A program made the position numbers and the translations under genes. 64,000 nucleotides of DNA from Hyphomicrobiales bacterium (GTDB lineage: Bacteria; Pseudomonadota; Alphaproteobacteria; Rhizobiales; Rhizobiaceae): the NCBI GenBank assembly GCA_900472675.1, contig UCJA01000018.1:1-64000 (forward strand). The letters are read 5' to 3'. Of the stretch, positions 39,305-47,499 are shown piece by piece; the first letter of the stretch is position 1; each line of letters begins with the position of its first letter. Under the pieces are notes generated by a model. It did not search any database, had not been told where the DNA came from, and worked only from the letters and a program-made list of their open reading frames with translations.

Positions 39305-40276
39305 CTATCCTTTTTTCACGTGTTTGCGGTAGTCGGCGTAAAGCTTGTCCAGGCTCGACGCCACGAACTCCCCGAACCCGACAGCGTCGCGAGCCTTGAA
39401 GGCCAGCGAATAACTTTTCCCATCGTTGCGAATATTCGCAGAGACGGCTTTGTCACTTGGCGCCCATTTGTCGAGCTTGGGTTCGCGCACATAGCCGGTC
39501 GGCTTGCGGCGCGCGAGGGCATCCATCACGAAGGCAAAACGCGCATCTCCATCCAACCCCGACAGGTCGGAATCGGCGAGTACAGCGCGCAGGGCCTCGA
39601 GGTTCTTCGGATTTTCGAGACGCTGCTTCAGCTCGTACCAGCGATCGCGGCCGGGCGTCTTGGCGCCGCCGATGGCCGACAGGATATCCTCGGGGATGCT
39701 GGTCACAGACAACATCTTGGAGAGCGTGGCCTTGTCGATTGACAGGGCGGCCCGCGCGGTCGCATGGTCGCTGTCGTAGTTCAGCGCATTGAGCTGCCTG
39801 GCAAACATCGCCTTGTCGATAAACGAGAGGTCGCTGCGCGCCGAGTTCTCCTGACCCTGGGCGACCACATGGTCACGGTCGTTGATCGACTTGATCACCG
39901 CGCGGACCTTGCGGCCAAGTTCCCGAGCCACCCGCAGCCGCCGATGGCCGAACACCACCATGTAGCGGCTGGCTTCCTTGGGATGCGGACGCACCAGGAT
40001 CGGGCTGTTCTGCCCCTGATCCCGGATTGCCGACAGAAGCTCTTCGAACGCCTGGCGGTCGTCTTCCAGCCTGTCCTTCACAAAGGATATGTCGACGCTG
40101 TCAGGATCAAGCTCGACGACCGTTTCGCCCTCGAGAAGCTTGTCGGCCCGCTCGGCAAGTTCATCGATCGTCGAGATGATCGAGCGCGATGCGCCCTTGA
40201 CCGTATAGTCGAGCGCGACCGGATTGTCGGCCCGGGGCTCGTTCATCACATTGGCAAAGGGGTTTTTACGCGCCAT
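39305..40276 (-). CDS. repB: plasmid partitioning protein RepB (ParB family)
   Basis: A 323-residue ParB-type centromere-binding protein. The N-terminal domain has SPILVRPHP and VVFGHRRLRVARELGRKV (the ParB GHRR region), followed by AQGQENSARSDLSFIDKAMFA. The HTH comes next in ATLSKMLSVTSIPEDILSAI. The C-terminal ~80 residues (DKWAPSDKAVSANIRNDG to KLYADYRKHVKKG) are the RepB-specific dimerisation part. It binds parS (40325-40341 and 37902-37918) and pairs with RepA. GGAGGG precedes its ATG, and it is separated from repA by 69 bases containing a parS-like site. Confidence 0.95.
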   Translation of the reverse strand: MARKNPFANVMNEPRADNPVALDYTVKGASRSIISTIDELAERADKLLEGETVVELDPDSVDISFVKDRLEDDRQAFEELLSAIRDQGQNSPILVRPHPKEASRYMVVFGHRRLRVARELGRKVRAVIKSINDRDHVVAQGQENSARSDLSFIDKAMFARQLNALNYDSDHATARAALSIDKATLSKMLSVTSIPEDILSAIGGAKTPGRDRWYELKQRLENPKNLEALRAVLADSDLSGLDGDARFAFVMDALARRKPTGYVREPKLDKWAPSDKAVSANIRNDGKSYSLAFKARDAVGFGEFVASSLDKLYADYRKHVKKG

Positions 40277-40324
40277 CGCCCGTGCCCTCCATCATCTCAC
40301 TGATAAAGTTGAAGAAAATCGAGG

Positions 40325-40341
40325 TTTTGACGGCGGTCAAC
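40325..40341. promoter_or_regulatory. parS-like centromere site between repA and repB
   Basis: TTTTGACGGCGGTCAAC, identical to the copy at 37902-37918. It lies in the 69-base repA-repB gap, where RepB binding could also affect the operon. Confidence 0.72.
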
Positions 40342-40345
40342 CTGC

Positions 40346-41542
40346 TCACATCCGCCCCCAAGCCTTGTGGATCAACCCTTGGATCTCGAAGTTCACGCCA
40401 TCCATGCATTCGATGGCACGGTCATAGGTGCCTCGCGTGAAGTTGTTGCGCTCGACCTCATAAAGCGTCTGCTTCGTCATGCCGGCGTCCGAAATGGCGG
40501 TCGACTTCAACATCGGCTGGCGCAGGATTTCCTCGGCGAGCATGGAATGCATGAAACCCAGCATCTGGGCCTGCGGCACGTCGGTCGGCTCGTAACGGGT
40601 GATCAGATACCGCAGCCAGTCCATCTGGACATTGGCGCCGGCGCGCTTGATCGTCTTGGTGATATTGCCGAGCATCAGCAGGAACTGGCTCATCGACATC
40701 AGATCGAGCATCTGGGGATGCACGGTGATCAGAACCGAGGTGGCGGCCGTCAGCGCTGTCAGCGTCAGATAGCCGAGCTGGGGAGGGCAGTCGATGACGA
40801 CGACATCATAGCGATCGTCCACATCGGCAAGCGCCCTGCCGAGTCGTGTAAAGAAGCGCTTGCCTTCGACCGAGGTCTGCATGGCAAGCGGAGTGTCGTA
40901 TTCATATTCCTGCAGCTCCAGATTGGCCGGTATGATATCGAGATCCGGAAAGTTCGTTTCCAGGATCACATCGGCAATCGGCTTGCGCTCGTCATCGTAA
41001 CGGATGGCGTCATAGAGCGAGGGGTTCTTGTCGAGCTCGGGCTGGAAGCCATGCAAGGCCGACAGCGAGGCCTGCGGATCCAGGTCGATGGCAAGAACGC
41101 GGTGGCCCGTCAGCGCCAGATGCTGGGCGAGGTGGGCCGCACTGGTCGTCTTGCCCGAGCCACCTTTGAAGTTGACTACCGCGATGATCTGCAGCTTGTC
41201 GTCACCCTTGCGGTGGGGAACGTATTTTTTCGCGTCAGACTTGCCGGTCCGGTCGAGATAGTGGCGCAGTTCGCGCATCTGCTCGCCGGTATAGAAGCGG
41301 CGACCGCCGGTCGACGTGGTCGGAATAGGGCCCTTGCCTTCGAGATGCAGGCGCTTCAGATTGTTCGGGCTGACGCCAAGGTAATGGGCGACCTCAGCCA
41401 TCGAAAACATGCGCAAGGTCTTCTTCGCATTCGGCGGAAATTTTTCCATGCGAAGCTGGTCGAGCCGCCGGGAAATCTCGGCGCCTTGCAGAAGGATCTT
41501 CTCGTCGAACTCGAAAGACGGCAATTTCGAGATGGCATTCAT
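40346..41542 (-). CDS. repA: plasmid partitioning protein RepA (ParA family ATPase)
   Basis: A 398-residue ParA-type ATPase. An N-terminal helix-turn-helix (residues 47-95, MFSMAEVAHYLGVSPNNLKRL) allows autorepression. The deviant Walker A motif is KGGSGKTT (126-133), VLAIDLDPQASL is Walker A', and VVVIDCPPQLGYL is Walker B. It moves plasmid copies together with RepB and represses repABC transcription at the promoter upstream (41543-41640). The family length of ~390-400 residues matches. Confidence 0.95.
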   Translation of the reverse strand: MNAISKLPSFEFDEKILLQGAEISRRLDQLRMEKFPPNAKKTLRMFSMAEVAHYLGVSPNNLKRLHLEGKGPIPTTSTGGRRFYTGEQMRELRHYLDRTGKSDAKKYVPHRKGDDKLQIIAVVNFKGGSGKTTSAAHLAQHLALTGHRVLAIDLDPQASLSALHGFQPELDKNPSLYDAIRYDDERKPIADVILETNFPDLDIIPANLELQEYEYDTPLAMQTSVEGKRFFTRLGRALADVDDRYDVVVIDCPPQLGYLTLTALTAATSVLITVHPQMLDLMSMSQFLLMLGNITKTIKRAGANVQMDWLRYLITRYEPTDVPQAQMLGFMHSMLAEEILRQPMLKSTAISDAGMTKQTLYEVERNNFTRGTYDRAIECMDGVNFEIQGLIHKAWGRM

Positions 41543-41590
41543 GTCGCAACCATTCTGGCGATAAAACGCTCTGTTTTCCTAAACTGCCGC

Positions 41591-41618
41591 CAGTATCCGC
41601 GATTCTCCCGAACTAGCA
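41591..41618 (-). promoter_or_regulatory. candidate repABC promoter
   Basis: On the minus strand TTGCTA (41618-41613), a 16-base spacer and GATACT (41596-41591), 49 bases upstream of the repA ATG. The TTGGTTAACCAA palindrome lies eight bases beyond the -35 element. A tentative reading from consensus only. Confidence 0.35.
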
Positions 41619-42181
41619 AGACGATTTTGGTTAACCAAGCCTTAACACAAGATCGGAGCGATTCTGCTATGTCATTGTTTCATATACGCGTTCTTTGTTT
41701 CTGTCTGGGTTCCCGCCACGGGTTGTACCCTGATTGAATCGTCGACCAGCCGGTGCGGAAAAGAAAAAACGAGCACCGAGCACGGGGGAGGGGAGGGAAT
41801 CGCAATCGAGAATCACCCTCGGTTTTCACGCCGACGAGAGGCATCCGGTGATTCCGGTCGATCTGGAGCCTACGCAATCTTGTTGGCTTTTACCCCTGAG
41901 AATGGAGATCGATGCCGGCCTGACGCAGTGACAAATTCGCCGAGAGGGGAGGCTCTCACGGATCGCTGCGGCTGCGGGAGGAAACGGGGAAGCGGGCAGG
42001 GCCGCGAACACACCATCGACCTTACGCCGACTTCACTCGATACTCTGACACGCTCGGGCATGCTGGTTGCTCGACCGTGACGGACCTTGGACCCGAAGTG
42101 CTCTCCGCGTCAGGGAGCCAGAACGTCCTGATTTGATAGATAAAGCCGCCGCAATGAGCCCGCGCAACAACCTCCTCAAAG

Positions 42182-42224
42182 CATCCGAAACGTTTTGGAG
42201 TTGACTCCCAAAACGTTTCGGATG
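42182..42224. promoter_or_regulatory. LacI-family double operator (42182-42200 and 42205-42224)
   Basis: A near-perfect 43-base dyad: CATCCGAAACGTTTTGGAG, a TTGA centre, and CTCCCAAAACGTTTCGGATG. Each arm contains the self-symmetrical AAACGTTT core that LacI-family proteins bind, so one regulator dimer can sit on each arm. It lies 28 bases upstream of the LacI ATG and probably covers its promoter. Confidence 0.75.
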
Positions 42225-42251
42225 ATATTTCCAGACGTCTCGGGAGGAGAT

Positions 42252-43262
42252 ATGGCCAATCTGAAGCAACTTGCCCAATCGCTCGGGCTGTCGATTACCA
42301 CCGTGTCACGGGCGCTGGATGGCTATGCCGATGTCTCGGCAGCAACCCGCGAACGAGTCCGGCAGGCGGCAGACCAGGCTGGCTATCGTCCCAACGCATC
42401 GGCGCGGCGTTTGCGCAAGCAGCGTGCCGAACTGGTGGCCGTGACGCTCCCGAGCGAACCTGGCCATATTGGCCCTGCCCATTTTCTCGAAATGCTTTCA
42501 GGCTGCGCAGAGCATCTGGCGACCGCCGGGCTGAACCTGGTGATCGCCCCGGTTCCGAGCGGCGAAAGCGAGCTCGACATGTGCCGCCGGTTCGTCGATG
42601 GCCAGAGGGTGGACGCCATGCTGCTGGTGCGCACCAAGCGCCGTGACGAGCGCGTCGAATTCCTGCAGTCGCGTGGCATACCCTTCGTCACCAACGGCCG
42701 CACGGAATCGGCCATCCAGCACCCTTTCATCGATGGCGATGGCCTTTCCGGTTTCCACCAGGCGACATTGCGCTTTCAGGACGCCGGCCATCGGCGCATC
42801 GGCCATATCGCCGGGCCACAGGACTATTTCTTCGCGCATGAACGCAAGAAGGGCTGGGAAATGGCGATGCGGGACCGCGGCCTGCCGGCCGATCTCTGCG
42901 TCGAGCAGGCCCCGACCGAACAGGGTGGCTACGAGGCAGCGCTTGCGATGCTCAACCGGCCCGACCGTCCGACAGCGCTGGTCTGCGCGACGGACGAAAT
43001 GGCGATCGGCGTGCTTCGGGCGCTGCGGGAGGTCGAGGGCGGCGACACGATCAGCCTGGTCGGCCACGACGACCTGCCGATCGGGTCGTTTACCAGCCCG
43101 GCGCTTTCGAGCATGCGCATGACCGGCGGCAATCTCGGGCGCAGCTTCGCATCGCTGCTGCTGCGCACCATTGCCGGCGAGCCCGCCGAAAAGCTGCAGG
43201 AACTGCACGCGATCGAATTCGTCGATCGCGACAGCCATCAACGCTCATCGCCTGCGAAGTAG
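42252..43262 (+). CDS. LacI family transcriptional regulator of the glycosylglycerate operon
   Basis: A 336-residue LacI-type repressor. The HTH and hinge read NLKQLAQSLGLSITTVSRALDG (residues 3-24) and YRPNASARRLRKQ (43-55). The sugar-binding core follows, with VDAMLLVRTKRRDERVEFLQ and FVTNGRTE. GGAGGAGA precedes the ATG; a longer frame begins at 42195 inside the operator and is rejected. Its own promoter carries the double operator at 42182-42224, so it is autoregulated. It precedes the transporter genes by 36 bases and probably responds to the imported sugar derivative. Confidence 0.9.
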   Translation: MANLKQLAQSLGLSITTVSRALDGYADVSAATRERVRQAADQAGYRPNASARRLRKQRAELVAVTLPSEPGHIGPAHFLEMLSGCAEHLATAGLNLVIAPVPSGESELDMCRRFVDGQRVDAMLLVRTKRRDERVEFLQSRGIPFVTNGRTESAIQHPFIDGDGLSGFHQATLRFQDAGHRRIGHIAGPQDYFFAHERKKGWEMAMRDRGLPADLCVEQAPTEQGGYEAALAMLNRPDRPTALVCATDEMAIGVLRALREVEGGDTISLVGHDDLPIGSFTSPALSSMRMTGGNLGRSFASLLLRTIAGEPAEKLQELHAIEFVDRDSHQRSSPAK

Positions 43263-43297
43263 AGAAGAACCACCACTGAAAATACACGGAGGAGAAA

Positions 43298-44575
43298 ATG
43301 AAGACACTGTTGTCACTTGCGATCCTGGCCTCGACGGCCGTCGGTATCGCCCTACCGGCCTCGGCCCAGACCGTATTCCTGTCCACCCAGCTGCGCCCGA
43401 TCGAGGAAGCAACGGCTGTGCGCCAGGAATTGCTGAGCGGCCTTGCCAAGCCGGCCGACTACGTGGTTGAGGAGCCACCCCAGTTTGCCGTGCGCATGGA
43501 AGCCGAGCGGCAGGCCGGAAAGCACACGATCAGCCTCGTCGGCGCCCTGCATGGCGAACTGTCGCCGCTCGCCGACAAGCAGATGCTGGAGCCGCTCGAT
43601 GATCTCGCCAAGAAGCTTGCCAGCGCCGGCATGCCGCAATCGCTGCTCGATCTCGGCAAGCTCGGCAAGACCGAACAACAGTACATTCCGTGGATGCAGG
43701 CCACCTATGTGATGGCCGCCAACAAGGATGCCCTGCAATACCTGCCGGAAGGCGCCGACATCAACAGGCTCGACTACGATCAGCTGATCGCCTGGGGCAA
43801 GAAGATGCAGGAAGCGACCGGCGCGCCGCAGATCGGCTTTCCGGCTGGGCCCAAGGGCCTGATGGCCCGCTATTTCCAGGGCTATTTCTACCCGTCCTTT
43901 ACCGGCGGCGTGGTTCGCACCTTCAAGTCTGCCGATGCTGCAGCCGGCTGGCAGAAGCTGAAGGAGCTCTGGACCGTCGTCGCTCCGACCTCGACCAATT
44001 ATGATTTCATGCAGGAGCCGCTGGCTTCCGGCGAAGTCATGGTCGCCTGGGACCATATCGCCCGCCTGAAGAATGCCATCTCGGCATCGCCGGACCAGTA
44101 TGTCGTTTTCCCGGCGCCTGCTGGTCCGAAGGGACGCGGCTACATGCCCGTCGTCGCCGGCCTTGCCATTCCCAAGGGCGCGCCGGACAAGGCCAATGCC
44201 AACGCGATCATCGAGCATCTGGCCACCCAGGAGGTGCAGCTGAAGACCGCGTCGCTGGTCGGTTTCTTCCCGACACTGAACGTGCAGCTGCCGCCGGATC
44301 TCGATCCGGGCGTTGCGCTTCTGGCCGGCGCCGTCACCGCCACCCAGAGCGCTCCGGACGCGGTGATCTCGCTGCTGCCGGTCGGTCTTGGCGACAAGGG
44401 CGGCGAGTTCAACAAGGTCTACATGGACGCCTTCCAGCGCATCATTCTGCAGAACCAGCCGATCGAGACGGTGCTGAAGACACAGGGTGAAACCATGGCC
44501 AAGCTGATGGCGGACACCAAGGCACCTTGCTGGGCGCCCGACGCCAAGAGCGACGGCGGCTGCCCGGTCGAATGA
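43298..44575 (+). CDS. ABC transporter sugar-binding protein (predicted glucosyl/mannosylglycerate)
   Basis: A 425-residue periplasmic solute-binding protein of the extracellular sugar-binding type (cluster B). A signal peptide of 22 residues ends ALPASAQT. The mature domain has VEEPPQFAVRMEAERQAGKH and WMQATYVMAANKDALQYLPEG, typical of the MalE/UgpB-like fold, and a C-terminal CWAPDAKSDGGCPVE with two cysteines. GAGGAG precedes the ATG. It is the first structural gene and is followed by a strong hairpin (44597-44622) before the permease gene, which would raise its level relative to the permeases. The ligand is inferred from the downstream hydrolase and kinase. Confidence 0.88.
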   Translation: MKTLLSLAILASTAVGIALPASAQTVFLSTQLRPIEEATAVRQELLSGLAKPADYVVEEPPQFAVRMEAERQAGKHTISLVGALHGELSPLADKQMLEPLDDLAKKLASAGMPQSLLDLGKLGKTEQQYIPWMQATYVMAANKDALQYLPEGADINRLDYDQLIAWGKKMQEATGAPQIGFPAGPKGLMARYFQGYFYPSFTGGVVRTFKSADAAAGWQKLKELWTVVAPTSTNYDFMQEPLASGEVMVAWDHIARLKNAISASPDQYVVFPAPAGPKGRGYMPVVAGLAIPKGAPDKANANAIIEHLATQEVQLKTASLVGFFPTLNVQLPPDLDPGVALLAGAVTATQSAPDAVISLLPVGLGDKGGEFNKVYMDAFQRIILQNQPIETVLKTQGETMAKLMADTKAPCWAPDAKSDGGCPVE

Positions 44576-44596
44576 CCTAAGCCTCCCAGGCCGAGC

Positions 44597-44622
44597 GTGG
44601 CCGGACGCGAATGTCCGGTCAC
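44597..44622 (+). other. intercistronic hairpin downstream of the binding-protein gene
   Basis: Stem arms GTGGCCGGAC and GTCCGGTCAC (one G-U pair) around GCGAAT, 21 bases after the stop codon. Such stems in the gap between binding-protein and permease genes stabilise the upstream mRNA, as in malE-malF. No T-tract follows, so it is not a terminator. Confidence 0.55.
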
Positions 44623-44734
44623 ATCGACCAGGCGCCTTCCCGGTCGAAGGGCCTCAGGGCCGGCTGACCGCCGCCGCGTATCTCAACAACTTCCACCCAA
44701 ATGACCGAGGTCTGCATTTGGAAAGCGAGAGCCA

Positions 44735-45586
44735 ATGACCCAAAACCGATCCTGGATCCCCTATCTGCTGATCCTGCCCACCGTGGTCTTTCTAGGCCTG
44801 CTGTTCATCGTTCCGCTGGTGCAGACGGTGTGGCTTGCGGTGTCAGACAATGGCGTGCCGTCGCTTGCCAACATGCAGACGATGGTCAGCGACATCAATT
44901 TCGGCCGCTCCATCCTCAACACGTTTCTGCTGACCCTTGCGGTCGTGCCGATCCAGATCGCCATGGCGCTGGCGATGGGCACGATGGTCTCGAAGGTCAA
45001 TGGCGGCCGCGAGACGATCCTCTGGATCTGGACAATCCCGCTTGGCATTTCCGACCTTGCCGCCGGCATGGTCTGGCTGTCGATCCTGCAGAACACCGGC
45101 TATCTGAACACGCTGCTGTTCAGCATGGGCCTGATCGAGCGGCAGACGGCCTGGCTCACCTACCAGACGCCGGTTGCGCTGTTTATCGGCATCGCCATTG
45201 CCGAGATCTGGCGCGGCACCGCGATCGTGATGATCATCATCGTCGCCGGGCTGAACCAGGTGCCGAAGGAATTCAAGGAAGCCGCCGAGATCTTTGGTGC
45301 AAGCCCTTGGACGCGGTTCACGCGGATCACCCTGCCGCTGATCCGTCCTGCCCTGCAGTCGGCACTGATCCTGCGCACGGTGCTCGCCTTCGAGGTCTTT
45401 GCCGTCGTCTACGCGCTCGGAGGCCGCAATTTTCCGGTCCTCGTCGGCGAAGCCTACAACTGGCAGAACCAGAACCAGAATTACGGCGTGGCCGCCGCCT
45501 ATGCGGTGCTGATCATGGTCATCTCGCTGGCCGCCACACTGTTCTACCTCAAAGTCGTCAAGGTCGATCCGGAGCGCCTGCCATGA
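44735..45586 (+). CDS. ABC transporter permease 1
   Basis: A 283-residue sugar ABC permease (MalF/UgpA type). Six or so hydrophobic helices are visible, for example PYLLILPTVVFLGLLFIVPLV at the N-terminus. The EAA loop reads EFKEAAEIFGASPWTRFTRITL, followed by PLIRPALQSALILRT. It pairs with the downstream permease, whose ATG overlaps its stop (ATGA at 45583-45586). A weak GAGA ribosome-binding site lies upstream. The frame that begins at 44701 and runs to 46413 is a fusion artefact of the second permease's frame, not of this gene. Confidence 0.88.
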   Translation: MTQNRSWIPYLLILPTVVFLGLLFIVPLVQTVWLAVSDNGVPSLANMQTMVSDINFGRSILNTFLLTLAVVPIQIAMALAMGTMVSKVNGGRETILWIWTIPLGISDLAAGMVWLSILQNTGYLNTLLFSMGLIERQTAWLTYQTPVALFIGIAIAEIWRGTAIVMIIIVAGLNQVPKEFKEAAEIFGASPWTRFTRITLPLIRPALQSALILRTVLAFEVFAVVYALGGRNFPVLVGEAYNWQNQNQNYGVAAAYAVLIMVISLAATLFYLKVVKVDPERLP

Positions 45587-46413
45587 GCACAGTCAGCAAT
45601 ACGGGCTTTATCTCCGCCCGCCGGTTCCTTCTGTGGAGCGGCATCGTCGCGCTCTGCGCCTGGGTTCTCGTGCCGATCTATCTGGTCGCACTCGGGGCGC
45701 TCGGCGGACGCTCCGGCGTCTACCAGTGGCCAAAGACGGTGCTGCCGACCGGCATCTCGCTCGAACCTTTCCTGCTGTTTTTGAGAACAGAAGGGGTGTT
45801 CCAGTCCTTCCTCAATTCTCTTGGGGCGGCTGGCATCACGGTTGCCCTGTCGATCCTGCTCGGAGCGCCCGCCGGTTACGCGCTGGCCCGCTACAATTTC
45901 CGCGGCAAGGACAGTTTCCGGCTCCTGGTTCTGCTGACGCGGGCCTTCCCGCTGGCGATCCTGGCGCTGCCGCTGACCGTGTCGTTCATCCGTCTCGGTC
46001 TCTACGATACGGTGGTCGGCGTCGGCCTGATCCACACCGTGCTGGCGCTGCCGTTTGCCGCTCTGGTCACGCAGGGAATCTTCCTCGGCGTTCCGCGGGA
46101 ACTGGAAGAGGCCGCCTGGGTGTTCGGCTGCACGCGGATCCAGGCCTTCTTCAAGATCGTCGCACCGCTTGCCCTGCCGGGCCTGGTCGCGACGGCGGTC
46201 TTTGCCTTCGTCATCTCGTGGAACGAAGTGTTTGCAGCCTCGGTCCTGACCGTGCGTAACCGCACGCTCACCGCCTACCTGCTGACGGTGCTATCGGAAA
46301 GCCCGATGCATTACCGCTTTGCCGGTGGCCTGCTGCTCATCCTTCCTTCTGTCGTCTTCATCTTCGCGGTCAGGCGCTACCTCTTCGCGATCTGGGGCAT
46401 CTCCTCCAAATAA
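45583..46413 (+). CDS. ABC transporter permease 2
   Basis: A 276-residue sugar ABC permease (MalG/UgpE type). Hydrophobic helices occur at residues ~15-35, 70-95, 108-130, 140-160, 185-205 and 245-265. The EAA loop reads ELEEAAWVFGCTRIQAFFKI, followed by VAPLALPGLVATAVFAFV. The start overlaps the stop of the first permease by four bases, so the two are co-translated in equal amounts. Confidence 0.88.
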   Translation: MSTVSNTGFISARRFLLWSGIVALCAWVLVPIYLVALGALGGRSGVYQWPKTVLPTGISLEPFLLFLRTEGVFQSFLNSLGAAGITVALSILLGAPAGYALARYNFRGKDSFRLLVLLTRAFPLAILALPLTVSFIRLGLYDTVVGVGLIHTVLALPFAALVTQGIFLGVPRELEEAAWVFGCTRIQAFFKIVAPLALPGLVATAVFAFVISWNEVFAASVLTVRNRTLTAYLLTVLSESPMHYRFAGGLLLILPSVVFIFAVRRYLFAIWGISSK

Positions 46414-46424
46414 CGGAAAAAATC

Positions 46425-47477
46425 ATGGCCAACATTGTCATCGACAATATCCGCAAGAGTTTTGGCGCCTTCGAGGCCCTCAAAGGTGTCTCGCTGACGA
46501 TCAACGACGGCGAATTCGTCTCGCTGCTCGGCCCGTCCGGCTGCGGCAAGACCACGCTTCTGCGCATCATCGCCGGCCTCGAGACCGCGACCTCCGGCGA
46601 CATCAGCATCGGTGGCCGCTCGGTCATCGGCCTGCCGCCAAAAGACCGTGGGCTCGCCATGGTGTTCCAGAACTACGCGGTATTCCCACACATGACGGTC
46701 TACGAGAACGTCGCCTTTGGTTTGCGCATGCAGAAGGCGGATGACGCCCGCGTCAGGAAACAGGTCGAGAAGGCAGCAGGCCTGCTGCATATCGAACCCT
46801 ATCTCGAACGTTACCCGAACAAGCTGTCGGGCGGCCAGCGCCAGCGCGTCGCCGTGGCCCGCGCGCTCGCCGTAGAGCCTGCCGTGCTACTGATGGACGA
46901 GCCGCTGTCCAACCTGGATGCGTTGCTGCGCCTCGAAATGCGCACCGAACTGAAGACCGTTCTGCAATCGGCTGGCACCACTACAATCTACGTCACCCAC
47001 GACCAGACCGAGGCCATGGGTCTCTCCGATCGCATTGCCGTCGTTCATGACGGACGCATCGAACAGGTCGGCACGCCGGTCGAGATCTACAATCATCCGG
47101 CCACACGCTTCGTCGGCGGCTTCATCGGCAACCCGCCGATGAATTTCATCACCTTGCCGGTGCGCGACGGACAGGTCGCGATCGGCCAGGAGCGCTTCTC
47201 CGTTCCGGCCAGCGGTGGCGACATCGTGCTGGGCCTGCGCGGCGAGACGGTCGAGCGTGCACCCGCCGGCCAGGGCCTGGAAATGCAGGTCCGTGTCGCA
47301 GAACCGATGGGCTCGCATCTGCTTCTGACCGGAAGCATACTCAGCCAGCCGGCGCGCGTCATCCTGCCGGCCACCGAAACCGTCATGAACGGCGAAACGA
47401 TCGGCCTGACCGTCGACGCCAAACGTGTGACCTGGCTATCGCCTGAGAATGGCGTTTCCTATCCGGCCGCAGCCTGA
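46425..47477 (+). CDS. ABC transporter ATP-binding protein (MalK/UgpC type)
   Basis: A 350-residue ATPase of the carbohydrate importer. Walker A is GPSGCGKTT (residues ~36-44), the ABC signature LSGGQRQRVA, Walker B LLMDEPLSNLDA, and the switch VTHDQTEAMG. The C-terminal ~110 residues form the regulatory MalK/TOBE domain (FVGGFIGNPPMNFITLPV). It follows the second permease by eleven bases. It energises the import of the sugar bound by the 43298 protein. Confidence 0.92.
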   Translation: MANIVIDNIRKSFGAFEALKGVSLTINDGEFVSLLGPSGCGKTTLLRIIAGLETATSGDISIGGRSVIGLPPKDRGLAMVFQNYAVFPHMTVYENVAFGLRMQKADDARVRKQVEKAAGLLHIEPYLERYPNKLSGGQRQRVAVARALAVEPAVLLMDEPLSNLDALLRLEMRTELKTVLQSAGTTTIYVTHDQTEAMGLSDRIAVVHDGRIEQVGTPVEIYNHPATRFVGGFIGNPPMNFITLPVRDGQVAIGQERFSVPASGGDIVLGLRGETVERAPAGQGLEMQVRVAEPMGSHLLLTGSILSQPARVILPATETVMNGETIGLTVDAKRVTWLSPENGVSYPAAA

Positions 47478-47499
47478 AATATCTGGAGTTTTTCTCAAC

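Larger units (their letters stand above)
41543..42251. other. intergenic region between repA and the LacI gene
   Basis: About 700 bases without a supported gene. It holds the repABC promoter near 41591-41618 and a perfect TTGGTTAACCAA palindrome (41626-41637), a candidate RepA operator. A G-rich run at 41784-41797 shares a 13-mer with 50176-50188. The LacI operator dyad at 42182-42224 is at its right end. No frame here has convincing coding character. Confidence 0.5.

Noticed and set aside
40367..41737. A 456-residue plus-strand frame
   Set aside because: Antisense to repA; shadow composition and no motif.
44701..46413. A 570-residue frame that appears to join the first permease region to the second permease
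   Set aside because: Its first 294 codons are the first permease read out of frame (no membrane helices). The real genes are 44735-45586 and 45583-46413, linked by a normal ATGA overlap.
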